Positions 1 through 11,783 of a DNA stretch of 64,000 nt are shown piece after piece; positions within the stretch are counted from its first letter, which is position 1; each line of letters opens with the position of its first letter. Both the position numbers and the translations under genes were made by a program. Under the pieces are notes generated by a model that was given only the letters and a program-made list of their open reading frames with translations, was not told where the DNA came from and ran no database searches. The DNA is from Unio delphinus (taxonomy: Eukaryota > Mollusca > Bivalvia > Unionida > Unionidae). The stretch spans positions 6,994,001 through 7,058,000 of the forward strand of contig JAQISU010000096.1 of NCBI GenBank assembly GCA_029339505.1. The letters run 5' to 3'.

Positions 1-47
1 TCTTGCTTCTGTCATATATTGTATTACATTGAAGCCATTCATTTCAG

Positions 48-83
<36 letters not shown>

Positions 84-1965
84 AAATGTTCATCAGTTGC
101 TTCTGTCATATACTGCAGTACTGTGAGGCCATTCATTTCAGTTGTGTGTCTGTGTACAAAATTTTCATCTATTGCTTCTGTCGTATATTGCATTACTTTG
201 AGGCCATTCATTTCATTTGTGTGTACAAATTTTCATCTGTTCCTTGTGTCATATATTGCTTTACTGTGAGACCATTCATTTCAGTTGTGTGTGTACAAAC
301 TTTACATCTATTGATTCTGTCATAGATTACATTGTGTGTGTGTGTGTGTGTGTGTACAAATTTTTATCTGTTGCTTCTGCCATATATTGCATTACTGTGA
401 GGCCATTCATTTCAGTTGTCTGTGTACAAATTTTCATCTGTAGCGTCTGTCATATATTGCAGTACTGTGAGGCCATTCATTTCAGTCAGGTGTGTGGGTG
501 TACAAATTTTCATCTGTTGCTTCTGTCATATATTGCATTACTTTGAGGCCATTCATTTCATTTGTGTGTACAAATCTTCATCTCTTGCTTCTGTCATATA
601 TTGCTTTACTGTGACGCCATTCATTTCAGTTGAGTCTGTGTAAAAATTTTCATGTCTTGCTTCTATCATGTATTGCAGTACTCTGAGGCCATTCATTTCA
701 GTTGTGTGTGTGTACAAATTTTCATCTGTTTCTGTCTTATATTGCATTACTGTGAGGCCATTTATTTCAGTTCTGTCTGTGTACATATTTTCATCTGTTG
801 ATTCTGTCATATATTGCATTACTGTGAGGCCATTCATTTCAGTTTTGTCTGTGTACAAATTTTCATCTATTACTTCTGTCATATATTGCATTACTGTGAG
901 GCCATTCATATCAGTTTTGTCCGTACAAATTTTCATCTGTTGCTTTTGTCATATATTGCATTACTGTGAGGCCATTCATTTCAGTTGTGTGTACAAATTT
1001 TCATCTATTGCTTCTGTCATATATTGCAATACTGTGAGGACATTCATTTCAGTTGTCTGTGTACAAATTTTCATCTATTGCTTCTGTCATATATTGCAAT
1101 ACTGTGAGGCCATTCGTTTCAGTTGTGTGTGTACAAATTTTCATCTGTAGCGTCTGTCATATATTGCAGTACTGTGAGGCTATTCATTTCAGTTGCGTGT
1201 GTGTACAAATTTTCATCTCTTGCTTCTGTCATATATTGCTTTACTGTGATGCCATTCATTTCAGTTGTCTGTGTACAAATTTTCATCTATTGCTTCTGTC
1301 ATATATTGCAATACTGTGAGGCCATTAATTTCAGTTGTGTGTGTACAAATTTTCAACTGTTGTTTCTGTCTTATATTGCAATACTGTGAGGCCATTCATT
1401 TCAGTTGTGTCTGTGTACAAAGTTTCATCTGTTGCTTCTGTCATATATTGCATTACTGTGAGGTCATTCATTTCAGTCAGGTGTGTGTACAAATTTTCAT
1501 CTGTTGCTTCTGTCATATACGGCATTTAAACTGAGGTCATTCATTTCAGTTGTCTGTGTGCAAATTTTCATCTGTTGCTTCTGTCATATATTGCATTACT
1601 GTGAGGTCATTCATTTCAGTCAGGTGTGTGTACAAATTTTCATCTATTGCTTCTGTCATATATTGCAGTACTGTGAGGCCATTCATTTCAGTTGTGCGTG
1701 TACAAATTTTCATCTATTGCTTCTGTCATATATTGCATTACTGTGAGGTCATTCATTTCAGTTGTCTGTACAAATTTTCATCTATTGCTTCTGTCATATA
1801 TTGCATTACTGTGAGGCCATTCATTTCAGTTGTCTGTGTACAAATTTTCATCTATTGCTTCTGTCATATTGCATTACTGTGAGGCCATTCATTTCAGTTG
1901 TCTGTGTACAAATTTTCATTTGTTGCTTTTGTCATATATTGCATTACTGTGAGGCCATTCATTTT
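1..1965. repeat. Tandem array of a ~70-bp unit (about 28 copies)
   Basis: The unit reads roughly TTCATCTATTGCTTCTGTCA then TATATTGCATTACTGTGAGG then CCATTCATTTCAGTTGTCTG then TGTACAAATT, and recurs about every 70 bp with (TG)n expansion at 49-80 and 332-354. Few stops occur in any frame, which explains the overlapping open frames on both strands; none looks like a protein. Its central block (GCATTACTGTGA) and TTTCAGT block recur in degenerate form in the introns up to ~44 kb, so this is probably a homogenised expansion of the gene's own intronic repeat. Confidence 0.9.
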
Positions 1966-2220
1966 AGTCTCTTGATATCCATCTATTATATTTGTCAGAT
2001 TTTGTTGGCCCAATTATACTAGAAGCATACACATCTTTGTAGCAACAGCTATGTCTCTCAGCATATTTAATTTTATTTAGTATACATGTGGATCGACCAT
2101 GCTCAAAATTGCTTCATATCCAAATTTTACTTGTATTCATGTGTTCTCAAGTTTCTACATAATTTTTTCTCCATTGTGTATTTGGGAATCTGAACCTTCA
2201 TTTCATTTCTATTGCAACAG

Positions 2221-2274
2221 ACTATCATCAACCAGTAGAATATCCAACAGACTATCCTATAGTAACAGAAGTTG
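2221..2274 (+). CDS. Repeat exon 1 (18 aa)
   Basis: Acceptor ATTGCAACAG precedes, donor GTAAGT follows. Phase 1-1. Reads one divergent decapeptide DYHQPVEYPT plus the closing octapeptide DYPIVTEV (initial D split over the previous junction). It is the first exon in the window and among the shortest and most divergent of the series. Upstream exons probably exist to the left. Confidence 0.8.
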
Positions 2275-2341
2275 GTAAGTACACCAGATTTAATTGTCTC
2301 TCAAAATATCGCATTGGACCTGTAATTGCAAGATGAAGTGA

Positions 2342-2587
2342 AAGACTTTCAAAAATGGTATGAACAGCTGCTTTGCTGGGTGCTAAGCATTAAGAGGTTA
2401 GTGTTAGGACTATTAGACCTGGTGTCTGGATAATGTGACTGGGTCGGACATCATGCTACATGTCTGTGGTATGATGCCCCAGAGCTAGACATCACAATAA
2501 ACTGCCTTACTGCAGACAACATAGCGATATGTCTGAAAAGTTGTTAAAGCCATGTTAAAAAATCCTAATAAAACAAACAAATCAACC
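2342..2587 (+). mobile_element. SINE-A copy, 5'-truncated
   Basis: Matches the 3' body of SINE-A (compare 16224-16535): ATGGTA..ACAGCTG, CATTAAGAGGTTAGTGTTAG, ACATCATGCTACATGTCTGT. It is flanked by the 11-bp direct repeat AGATGAAGTGA at 2331-2341 and 2588-2598, a target-site duplication. The tRNA-like head is missing. Confidence 0.85.
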
Positions 2588-2699
2588 AGATGAAGTGATG
2601 TCATAGTAGACAATAAATTGAACAATTTTCATTTTTGTGCGTGTCCTATCCAGAGTCGCCATATATGTGAATGAGAAAATAATAAGCTTTTTTAGATGA

Positions 2700-2995
2700 G
2701 TTTCGGGCAAGCAAATCAAGCTTCTATGTCCAAGTTTCCATGTGTCTGTTCATTGCTTGAATTAATGCAAAAACCAAGCAATCCAAGCTTCTATGTCCAT
2801 GTCTCCGTGTGTCTGTTCCATTGCTTGAATTAATGCAAAACCAAGCAATCCAAGCTTCTATGTCCATATCTCCATGTGTCAGTTCCATCACATGGATTTA
2901 TGCAAAACCAAGCAATCCAAGCTTCTATGTCCATATCTCCATGTGTCAGTTCCATCACATGGATTTATGCAAAACTGAGCAATGTTGTTGCTGTG
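2700..2995. repeat. Local ~67-bp tandem repeat, about 4 copies
   Basis: Repeated block around CAAGCAATCCAAGCTTCTAT, then GTCCATATCTCCATGTGTC, then the TTCCAT and ATGCAAAAC motifs. It is a locally expanded variant of the degenerate intronic monomer. Open frames here are repeat artefacts. Confidence 0.8.
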
Positions 2996-3679
2996 ATTAC
3001 CCTTACATACACTTCAGTCACATGTATTACTGTGAAACGAAGAAATTTGGTCTCCGTAAATATTCACCTCTTGTATTACTGTTAAACTAAGCATTTTGGT
3101 CTCTGTAAATATCCATATGTCACTTTTGTCACATGCATTGCTATAAAACCAAATACCATGGTCATGGTAAATATCCATCTGCCATATCCATCATATGCTT
3201 TGATTCCAGAACAAGTATGTTTCTGTAAATATCCTTTTGAACATATTATAGAATTTTAACTGTGATATCTTTAGTTGTTAACATCCTTCTGTTACTTTCT
3301 GCATATATATTACTGTGAAAGCATGCTTTTCAGTTGAGTGTGTGCTGTGTGTTTGTGCAAATTTCCATCCATTGCTTCTGGTACTGCATTATTGTAAAAC
3401 ATTTCAGTTCCTGTAAATATTAATCTATCCCATGTATTAGCAACTTAGAAGACCTGGATCATGAATCATTTAATGCCATGCCCCTCAGTCTAATAATATT
3501 TACAATGTAAATGCCAGTGCAGTATATGATCATAATTTCTTGTTATCTAAACAATCCTTTTATTCATTGGAAACCATGTGTTGTCAATTTTCTCTAGAAT
3601 CTCATTATTTTGTAGAGATAGTTTTCCATTTTGATATTCAGGAGTTTGAAATTTCTTTGTTTCCATTCTATTGCAACAG
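2996..3679. other. Intron sequence made of degenerate ~70-bp monomers
   Basis: Recurring pieces: CATGCATTACTGTGAAA, TTTCAGT and GTAAATATCCAT. No coding feature seen. The 3' end has the conserved exon-upstream block (GAGATAGTTTTCCATTT, ATATTCAGGAGT, CTGAAATTTCTTTGTTTCC) ending in ATTGCAACAG. Confidence 0.6.
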
Positions 3680-3733
3680 ACTATCCTATAGTAACTAACT
3701 ATCCAACAGACTATCCTATAGTAACAGACATGG
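3680..3733 (+). CDS. Repeat exon 2 (18 aa)
   Basis: Acceptor TATTGCAACAG, donor GTAAGT, phase 1-1. Reads DYPIVTNYPT then DYPIVTDM. The Lys-rich core is replaced by PIVTN, so two octapeptide-like modules lie in tandem. It is nearly identical to exon 22 (44196-44249), suggesting these two were duplicated from each other at distant points of the array. Confidence 0.8.
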
Positions 3734-3794
3734 GTAAGTACACCAAATTTTGTGATTTCTCAATATGTATTATAGTACATTGTCAAGCAAGTTT

Positions 3795-5690
3795 TTTTTT
3801 TTTACTGATTGGGTGTCCTGCTTAATTTGAGTCTCATTATCTAGATGTAGAGTGCCCTCAATGTAATTGCCTGGTTAGAGTAAATTTAAGTTGTGAAACT
3901 TGTAAATGAAATATATAGAGATCTGAGCAGATATATAGAACAAACACAAGCCCCCCATACAGGTCTTACAAAAATGGTACTAACAGCTGTCTCACTTGAC
4001 GTTCAGCATTAAGAGGTTAGTGTTAGGACTGGTCGGCCTGGTGTCAGGATAATGTGACTGGGCGGGACATCATGCTACATGTCTGCGGCATGATGCCCCA
4101 GTGGTAGACATCATTATAAACTGCCTCACTGCAGACATCGTAGTGATATGACTGAAAAATTGTTAAAGCTACGTTAAAAATCCTAAACAAACAAACAAAC
4201 CCCCCGTACAGGTAAACAATTACATAAAACAACTATACAAAGTCATTACATTAGGAATATTTCAGCTTTTAGAAAACAAAGCTTTCTCCAACTACAAAGC
4301 TTTCTCCAACTACAAAGGAAATCACAAATGGATTCCAATAAATTAGCTTCTGTTTAGTTCATCATAGGATTGAGTGAACAATTGAAGTTAGCGTCTTGTA
4401 TGATTGCATAATCTGTTCTTTGGTTTGCTTGACTTCTACTATTAGTCGTTCAGACACCTGGATCTCCAGATTCCACCCTCAACAATCCATCCAAGGGCAC
4501 TCTCTGAATTTATACATGGCAGGGTTATGTCACAGAATTGTATGTCTCAGTATTAAATGTCTTAGACAACATGTTTCAGGATTGCATGGCTCAGATTACA
4601 CGTTTCAGGATTGCATGTCTCAGATTACCCGTTTCAGGGAGTCATGTCTCAGATTACATGTCTCAAGACTGCACATCTCAAGACTGCTTGTCTTGGGAGC
4701 TATTTTTTCCCCTTTTAATAAATATAAAGAGACACACTAAATTTCCTGTTATTTATGATACTGGGGATTTTGCATTAGCACCTGCTCGTTATCAGATATC
4801 CTTATTGGTGCTAAACAGATGCTAAGGCCATCAATAGACTCCTCATGTCCTATAATGACTAGTTAGTCAAATGGCAAATGCATCATGCATTAACATCACT
4901 CAATAACACACACCACACGAGGCCTAGCGGTTCTGAGCCAGCCTCAAGTTACACAGTGAATAAATGATATACATTACATCAGTTACATAATTTCACTCTC
5001 TTAATCATGTGTAAAATCTTCTAAATTCAGTGAAGTCACACAGATTCTCATAATCATATTAAGTAAAATAATGGATTCAATTCTTAAAACCTAATTTTTA
5101 TGCAAACACGACAACAAACTAAAACAATTCATCTAACTTATCTAAAGATTAATGTACGATTTCATATGCATAAAACCAACACTTGTTACACTTCATAAAG
5201 CGAATTATTATACAAATGTGTTGGACAAAATTCATGCAAAACAAATAAATTCAGCAATGCATTATATATGGCATCAACAAATTACATGGAATTGTCACAC
5301 TACCTTTGCTTCACATCCATCCAAACTGTCCAATTCATTGAAGAAAAATGTTTACATGGGAATTTCTTGCAAATTGCTCAGGGCCTACTCTGGTTTCTCT
5401 TGCTAAAAAGATTAGACATTAAAATTTTTGATGAGGCGATATTAAAACCTAGAAAATTGTGTGGGAAACACGCCCCTTAATTAGCATAACTAAACCGTAA
5501 ATCTGAGTGCTCATCATCAGTGTCGCTAAAATCTGGGTCAGCATTCTCCCCTCAAAAGGACATTCTGAACATGGCAGTATGATTGATTTTGTCCATTCTC
5601 CAGAAATCTAATTAATGGTTCTCTGGTCTCAACTAATGTATTCTTGGTAGATCGCCAGAAATTTACCCCTTCACATACATGTACTTGTAA
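3795..5690. repeat. Dispersed repeat, copy 1 (unclassified element)
   Basis: Homologous along its length to 9847-11530: both begin with TTTACTGATTGGGTGTC, share AGATCTGAGCAGATATATA and GTTCATCATAGGAT, and end near CCAGAAATTT(A/G)CCCCTTCACA. On either side the normal intron sequence resumes, so it is an insertion. It carries a nested SINE-A (3965-4199) absent from copy 2, and lacks a ~130-bp segment that copy 2 has near 11250-11390. Contains a small ~30-bp tandem repeat (TTTCAGGATTGCATGTCTCA) at about 4560-4690. No credible ORF and no clear terminal repeats. Confidence 0.65.
3965..4199 (+). mobile_element. SINE-A copy nested in the dispersed repeat
   Basis: 5'-truncated SINE-A body ending in TTAAAAATCCTAAACAAAC. 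Flanked by a 14-bp direct repeat with one mismatch, CCCCCCATACAGGT (3951-3964) and CCCCCCGTACAGGT (4200-4213). The uninterrupted copy 2 near 10019-10035 confirms the insertion. Confidence 0.9.
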
Positions 5691-6987
5691 AAATTACGCC
5701 ATAATAGTAAATACAATATTTTGAAACACCTTTGATTATATTGTGTGCACTTTACAAATTTGTTGGTGTATCCTTGAATTCCAATTGGCATTTATGTTAA
5801 TGCAAAAATAACCACTAAGCCTTTTAGGTGAAACATTAGGCAGACGATTATTTTTTTTCTTCATACAGATGATCTTTTGACAATGTCATGCATATTACTC
5901 ACAATGCCAGCATCTAAATCTCTCAGCAAATATTTGACAGTTCCATAACATTTATTATACTAAAACCAGGCATAATAGTGGCTATCCTTCCATTCACTTA
6001 AGTCACATACATTACATTTTGCTTTCTGTAAATATTGACTGATTGCTTCTGTCAAATGCATTACTATGAATCTAAGCATAATGGTCCATGTAAATATGTA
6101 TGTCGCCTTTTTGTCATGTGCATTACTATAAAACCAAACATCTTGGTCTTGGTAAAATATTGATCTGCTGCTGCTTTTGTCACATGCATTACTATAAAAC
6201 CAAGCCTTTGTAAATATCTGCAGCTTCCATCATATGCATTGATGTGAAATAAAATAAGAGTTTCTGTAATATCCTTCAATCACTTCAACCATGTTTTTAT
6301 GATTTTAAAAGTTATTTTTATCCGTTAACATCTGAAAGCATTTTAATATGCAAGACTGTGCGTGTGCACATTTCCATCCATTACTTCTGGCACATGCATT
6401 ACTGTAAAACCATTTATTTTCATATCTCTATAATATCCATGTATTATTTTTGTTGGTGTAATAGTAGCTCACAAGATGTGCAAGATGTTCTTTTAAACAA
6501 ACGTATCTAATATTATTTTCAGGGCACATGCCAATACAGACTATGAACATGAATACAAAATGAATACAACATGAATACAAGTATGGTTTGAATAATAAGG
6601 AATTATGTATCCATGAATTCTAGTTGTCATTCATGTTAATGAGAAAATGACGACAATTATTTTTCAATATAGATATGATGCTTCTTTTATGCATACATGT
6701 ATTACTGTGAAACCAAGAATGTGTCATTTAATATTTTTCAGTTCCAATGCATGCATTAATGCAAAACCAAGCATCATCTTTCTCTTCTCCAAATGTCCAT
6801 CTGTCAGTTTTGTCAGATGAGTTACTCTAAAACAAAACACCTTGTACATGTCTACATGCCATGATGAAAGTTTCTCATCCAAACCATACTTGTATTAAGA
6901 ACCAATTGTCAAATTTCTCCAGAATCTTCTTTTCCATTTGGTATTCAGGAGTCTGAAATTTCTTTCATTTTCATTCTAATGCAACAG
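5691..6987. other. Intron with degenerate ~70-bp monomers
   Basis: Holds many diverged monomer fragments (TGTCACATGCATTACTATAA, AAACCAAGCAT, GTAAATAT) and, from ~6920, the conserved exon-upstream block. No gene seen. Confidence 0.6.
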
Positions 6988-7191
6988 ACTATCGTAAACC
7001 AAAGAAATATCGTAAACCAAAGAAATATCCAACAGACTATCGTAAACCAAAGAAATATCCAACAGACTATCATAAACCAAAGAAATATCCAACAGACTAT
7101 CGTAAACCAAAGGAATATCCAACAGACTATCATAAACCAAAGGAATATCCAACAAACTATCAAACAAATTATCCTGTAGTAACAGAAGTGG
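6988..7191 (+). CDS. Repeat exon 3 (68 aa)
   Basis: Acceptor ATGCAACAG, donor GTAAGT, phase 1-1. It starts with a shortened module, DYRKPKKY followed directly by RKPKKYPT, i.e. PTDY is missing at one repeat joint. Then four regular decapeptides with x = R/H and K then E at position 7, and an irregular end NYQTNYPVVTEV. The missing PTDY keeps the frame (12 bp), as expected of slippage in a 30-bp repeat. Confidence 0.85.
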
Positions 7192-7767
7192 GTAAGTACA
7201 CCAGATTTTATAATTCTAGATATGTAACATTTGCTACAACAAAATGATGTCATCATAGTAAATGCAATACTTGGAACAACTTTTAATATTTGGTGTGCTC
7301 TATCCAGTTTTTTGTGTAGCTTTGAATTCCATCAACATAATGTTGATGAGAAAATCACCACTAGACCTCTTCATTGATGTATTAGGCAGATAATTATTTT
7401 TCAATACAGCTGATCTTGTGCATCTGTGATATGTATACATGGAAACAAAGTGTCTAATTTGTAGTAAATCTCAATTTGATGGTTACATAATATGCATATA
7501 GTCAAAACCAAGCATCATCCTTAATGTAAATCCAAGCATCTGAGTCTAAGAATGTCAGTTCCATTGCTTGCATTAATGTAAAACCGAGCATCTAAGTATC
7601 GATATGTCAGTTCCATTGCTTGTATTAATGTAAATCCAAGCATCTTAAGTATCTATATTTCAGTTCCACTGCATGCATTAATGCAAGACCAGGCATCATA
7701 TTTGATGTGATTATTCTTCTATTCTGTTCTCTCACAATGACTGTCAGAAAGAAAAAGGAATTGCATG
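7192..7767. other. Start of the 13.5-kb intron: degenerate monomers
   Basis: From ~7480 to 7700 there are about four diverged ~55-bp monomers (CAGTTCCATTGCTTG, ATTAATGTAAA, CCAAGCATCTAAGTATC) of the same type as those at 24-35 kb. No coding feature. Confidence 0.6.
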
Positions 7768-8505
7768 TGTTACGTATACTTTATTTAAGTCATTTATTTT
7801 TATTTCAATTGTTTGTCAGATTCAAATTTGACATTTAAGTTTAAGATTCATTCATTGGGAGATGACCTGTACTCTACAAATAAACAACAGATGTTGACCT
7901 CATTTCTGACCTGGCTTCAGAGTTGTAAACAAGCTTTTAAAATGATTGGTTGATTCCAAGGACATTATGGAGCTTTGTTATAAACATCTTTCTATTTTTA
8001 GTTCTTGAGAGTAAAAATAACTGATTCTCATCTGGGCCATACGGTGTGTAGGAGATTTTTTGAACATAAATTTGTTCTAAAGATAATAAGTTGTGTCGTT
8101 TTTGAGTTATTTTAAATTACCTTGTACTGGAAATTATTTCAGTTCATTTGGATCAAGAGGATTTATTTTATTTATCTGGAAATTAATTGTGCTCATTGAA
8201 TTTCATAAGACCAGAACTGACTTCATCACGTGACATCATCTTCCATCTTGGATGCTTCACTAAGATTCGAACTGAAAATTATTAGGACATTGTATTACCA
8301 GGACTTTTGCAATTACACTAGTGGATTATATTTTGAATTATTTTTGGATTAATTTTGGAATTGATTCTTAAAATCATAAGTTTATTTTTCTTTTCTGGAA
8401 AATATTTTTGCTCAATAAATTGTTTATTAAGTTTTTACAAGCTTGTTATTTTCACTCTTTCTATGTTACTGTTTATTCGAGCCTAAGCACTTAACACGTG
8501 TAACA
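7768..8505. mobile_element. Putative solo LTR
   Basis: Begins TGTTACGTATAC and ends CACGTGTAACA, giving TGTTAC/GTAACA inverted ends as in many Gypsy-type LTRs. Near the 3' end it has an AATAAA-type signal (CTCAATAAATTG) followed by a T-rich stretch. No clear 4-6 bp target duplication (GCATG against ATACT), and no internal region or second LTR was found, so this is tentative. Confidence 0.4.
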
Positions 8506-9840
8506 ATACTACATGGTTAATTTCAAATCCATTTAGTAACATTACCCTATTTACAAGCACAGAAGTTTTGTGATATCCAAAAGCTTGAGGTAGTAACAAT
8601 ACTATATAGCATCCGCAAAATCCATGTAGTAACATTACCCTATCTCCAGAGATGTCATTTTATGGGTTAGTGAAAAACATGAAATTGGAGAAGAAAAAAT
8701 GCAACTGAAAGTTTTGATAGGAAACTAAGGACATGAGATCCAATTAGCCAAGACAATGGTCTTTTTTTCCACTGGCTAAACGGACTGTCACACACCAGCA
8801 GCTTTGCAATGTTCCCTATTCACATGCTTTGATCTAATGTAATTCAAGTGATAGAATCCATACAGGTCATTGCTGGGGTCTCCAGCAAAAAGAATGCAAG
8901 CGACATAAACAGTCTTCATTATCTGGTAATAATAATGGCAATACATATACTTAATTTATGCCCTTGAATTTCTCAATGTACTTTCTTGACAATTTCCGTT
9001 GAAAGAATTCATATTTTATCACCCAAATATTCAATGACAGACCAGACACTCAGGTGCAGTTAAGTCAGCTCATTAAATCTAATGTACATCATATGGAATT
9101 GACCCAATGAATCCAGTACATCAGAAGCAGAAAAGCAGAATAGAGTTGGATCAACAGGAAAACAATCTAAAACCCGATGCAGTAATACTACTGCATAGTT
9201 CTCCTGCTATCCCTCAAGCAACATTACCCTATTTCCAAGCACCGATTTGTGATCTGAAACCTGATGTAGTAACAATACTAAATAGCTATACCCCAAACCC
9301 ATAGTAACATTACTCTGTTTCCAGGTGGCTTTATGAAACTGCTTTTGTGATCACCAAAACCCGATGTAATATGTAATAAAACAAATTGCTCTTATCACAG
9401 GGAACAGTGCTACTCTGATTTGTGAATTGCATACCCAGCTGTAGTAAGAATACTACATAATGGTAAACATGAAAATCTGGTAATATTTACTTATTTCCAT
9501 GTGAAAAGTGTCCCACTCATTTTGTGATGTCCAAAGTCCTGATCTAATGACAACACTACATTGGTAATCACAACCCATGTAGTAATATCTTGTTTTGAAA
9601 ATAAGTATCACTGATTGTGATCTCGAAACCTCTTATAGGTAATAATACTTTGCCTCAAATCCATGTAGTAGCATGGCCCTATAATTTTTCAGGTGAGAGC
9701 AGAACAATGATATTCATTAATGATTTTTGGTAATATAGTAACATGATATTTTTACTCCCGAAACCAATCTTGTAGTGTTATTTCTTGCTGATGCTTTACT
9801 TTATTATTTTGTTAATATCCAACAATTGCAATAATATTAC
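8506..9840. repeat. Degenerate repeat with GTAGTAACAATACTAC core
   Basis: Roughly every 80-120 bp the blocks GATGTAGTAACAATACTA and GTAGTAACATTACCCTATTT alternate, separated by TTTGTGATCTGAAACC-like sequence. The same array occurs in the opposite orientation at 19190-20460. The 65-aa open frame at 9107-9304 lies inside it and is an artefact. Confidence 0.7.
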
Positions 9841-9846
9841 TGTAAG

Positions 9847-11530
9847 GGACGGGGGTTTACTGATTGGGTGTCCCGCTTAATTTGGTTTTTCGTTACCTAG
9901 AGGTTGACTGCCCTCGATGCTTTTATCCAGTTAGAGTAAATATAAATATAAATGGTGAAACTTATAGATGAATTAGAGATCTGAGCAGATATATATATAG
10001 TACAAACCAACACAGCTGCCCCCATAATGATAAACAATTTAATCAATTAGATAACTGTGAGAAGTCATTACATCAGGAATATACTCTGCGTTTAGAAAAC
10101 AAAACATTCTCGAATTACAAAGGAAAGCACAAATGGATTTCAATAAGAAAGCAGATCTGTTTACTGATAAATTTAGTTCATCATAGGATCCAGTGAACAA
10201 TTAAAGTAAACATCTTGTACGATTGCATCACCTGTTTCTTCAGTTCACTCTACATCCAGTGTATCTGTTCAGACCACTGGATCTCTGGATACTTTCAGAT
10301 TATGTCAGAGTTGCTACATCACAGGATTGTACATCCTTCTATGCTTCTTAGTATACGTCTAAGAATTGATTTGCCATAGGATTGCATCACAGGATTATGT
10401 CTCGGGACCTATTTTCTTCCTTTTAAATAAATATCAATAGGGAGATCCAAAATTTCCCGTTATTTATGATGCAGAGGATTTTCCATTATCCCCTCATTAT
10501 CAGATCTTCCTATAAGTGTTAAACATGCTAAGGCTATCAATCTACTTCATGTCCTTTAATGACCCTAGTTAGTCAAATGGCTAATTGGTCATGCATTAAC
10601 ATCACACAGTAACATATGCCACAAGAGACCTAGTGGTTATGTGCCAGTCTCAATTTAAAAAGCAAATAAATGAGATAGATCAGTTACATCATTTGTCATT
10701 ACACACTCGCTCTTAATCATACATGAAATCTAATAAATTCAGTGAAGTCACACAGATTCTCATAATCATATTAAGTATTGTAATGCATTAAATTCTTCGA
10801 ACCATATTTTTATGCAAACAAGATGACAAATTCAAACAATTTTTCAAACTTGTCTAAAGATTAATGTACGACTTCCTATGCATAAACTCGTACCATTATA
10901 CTTCATAAAGCAAATTATTATACAAATGTAGAAAAAAAATTCAGGCAAAAACATGTAAAAAAAATTATTCAGCCAAACATTATATATGACAGCAACAAAT
11001 TACATGGAATTGTCACACTACCTTGGCTTTCAGTGTTCCTCCAAATTAGTTGGTCGGTTTCCTTAGACATCAGTCCTTTTTTGACAAGTTTTTACAAAGG
11101 AATTTCTTACAAATCCATACGAGCCTACCATGGTTCCTCTTGCAGAAAAGCTTAAACTGGTTAAAATTTTAGACATGGCGATAGTAAAACCTAGGAAATT
11201 ATGTGGGACCAATCAAATCTCTGCTGCCTTTATCAGAGGCACCAAAATCTGGGTCAGCTTGACCTGGTAGTTTGATAGTTTCTGTGATTTTTCAATGGTG
11301 ACAGCTTTACCATGCAAATACAGTTTACCTTGTCCCTAATAGTTTGTCTGGATGCTGTCTAAACAAATGCTTAGTTAAGAATAACATTCTCACCTCGAAA
11401 AGGACATTACTGAACATGGCAGTATGGTGATTGATGCGCGCCAGTTCTCCATAAATCTAATTAATGATTCTCAGTCTCAACTAATGTATTCTTGTTAGAT
11501 CACCAGAAATTTGCCCCTTCACAATTACCT
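9847..11530. repeat. Dispersed repeat, copy 2
   Basis: Second copy of the element described at 3795-5690, same orientation, without the nested SINE and with an extra ~130 bp near 11250-11390. No credible ORF. Confidence 0.65.
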
Positions 11531-11722
11531 TATTTCTAACATAATAGTTCAGTACCATTGTTTTGATCTTCAAAACCATTGGTTGTTACATGTATAAAGC
11601 TCTATCCACAATCTACGGCTATGCCATATTACTTGTTATTGTAGTATTTCTACATTGTCAATCTCAAAATCTTTTTCTAATAATGCGGTTTTCAGGGAAA
11701 ATACCAGAAAATTAGAATTTGG

Positions 11723-11723
<1 letters not shown>

Positions 11724-11782
<59 letters not shown>
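11724..11782. repeat. (AT)n microsatellite
   Basis: Uninterrupted AT dinucleotides, about 29 units. Confidence 0.95.

Positions 11783-11783
<1 letters not shown>

Noticed and set aside
48..354. (TG)n tracts as possible regulatory Z-DNA
   Set aside because: They are simply expanded TGTGTG parts of the 70-bp monomer, with no sign of function.
29..2022. Overlapping open frames of 60-160 aa in several frames and both strands in the first 2 kb
   Set aside because: They all run along the 70-bp array, which has few stops in any frame. No start context, splice signal or domain; both strands look equally open.
8506..9840. CRISPR-like or satellite array
   Set aside because: Repeats are degenerate, unevenly spaced and eukaryotic in context.
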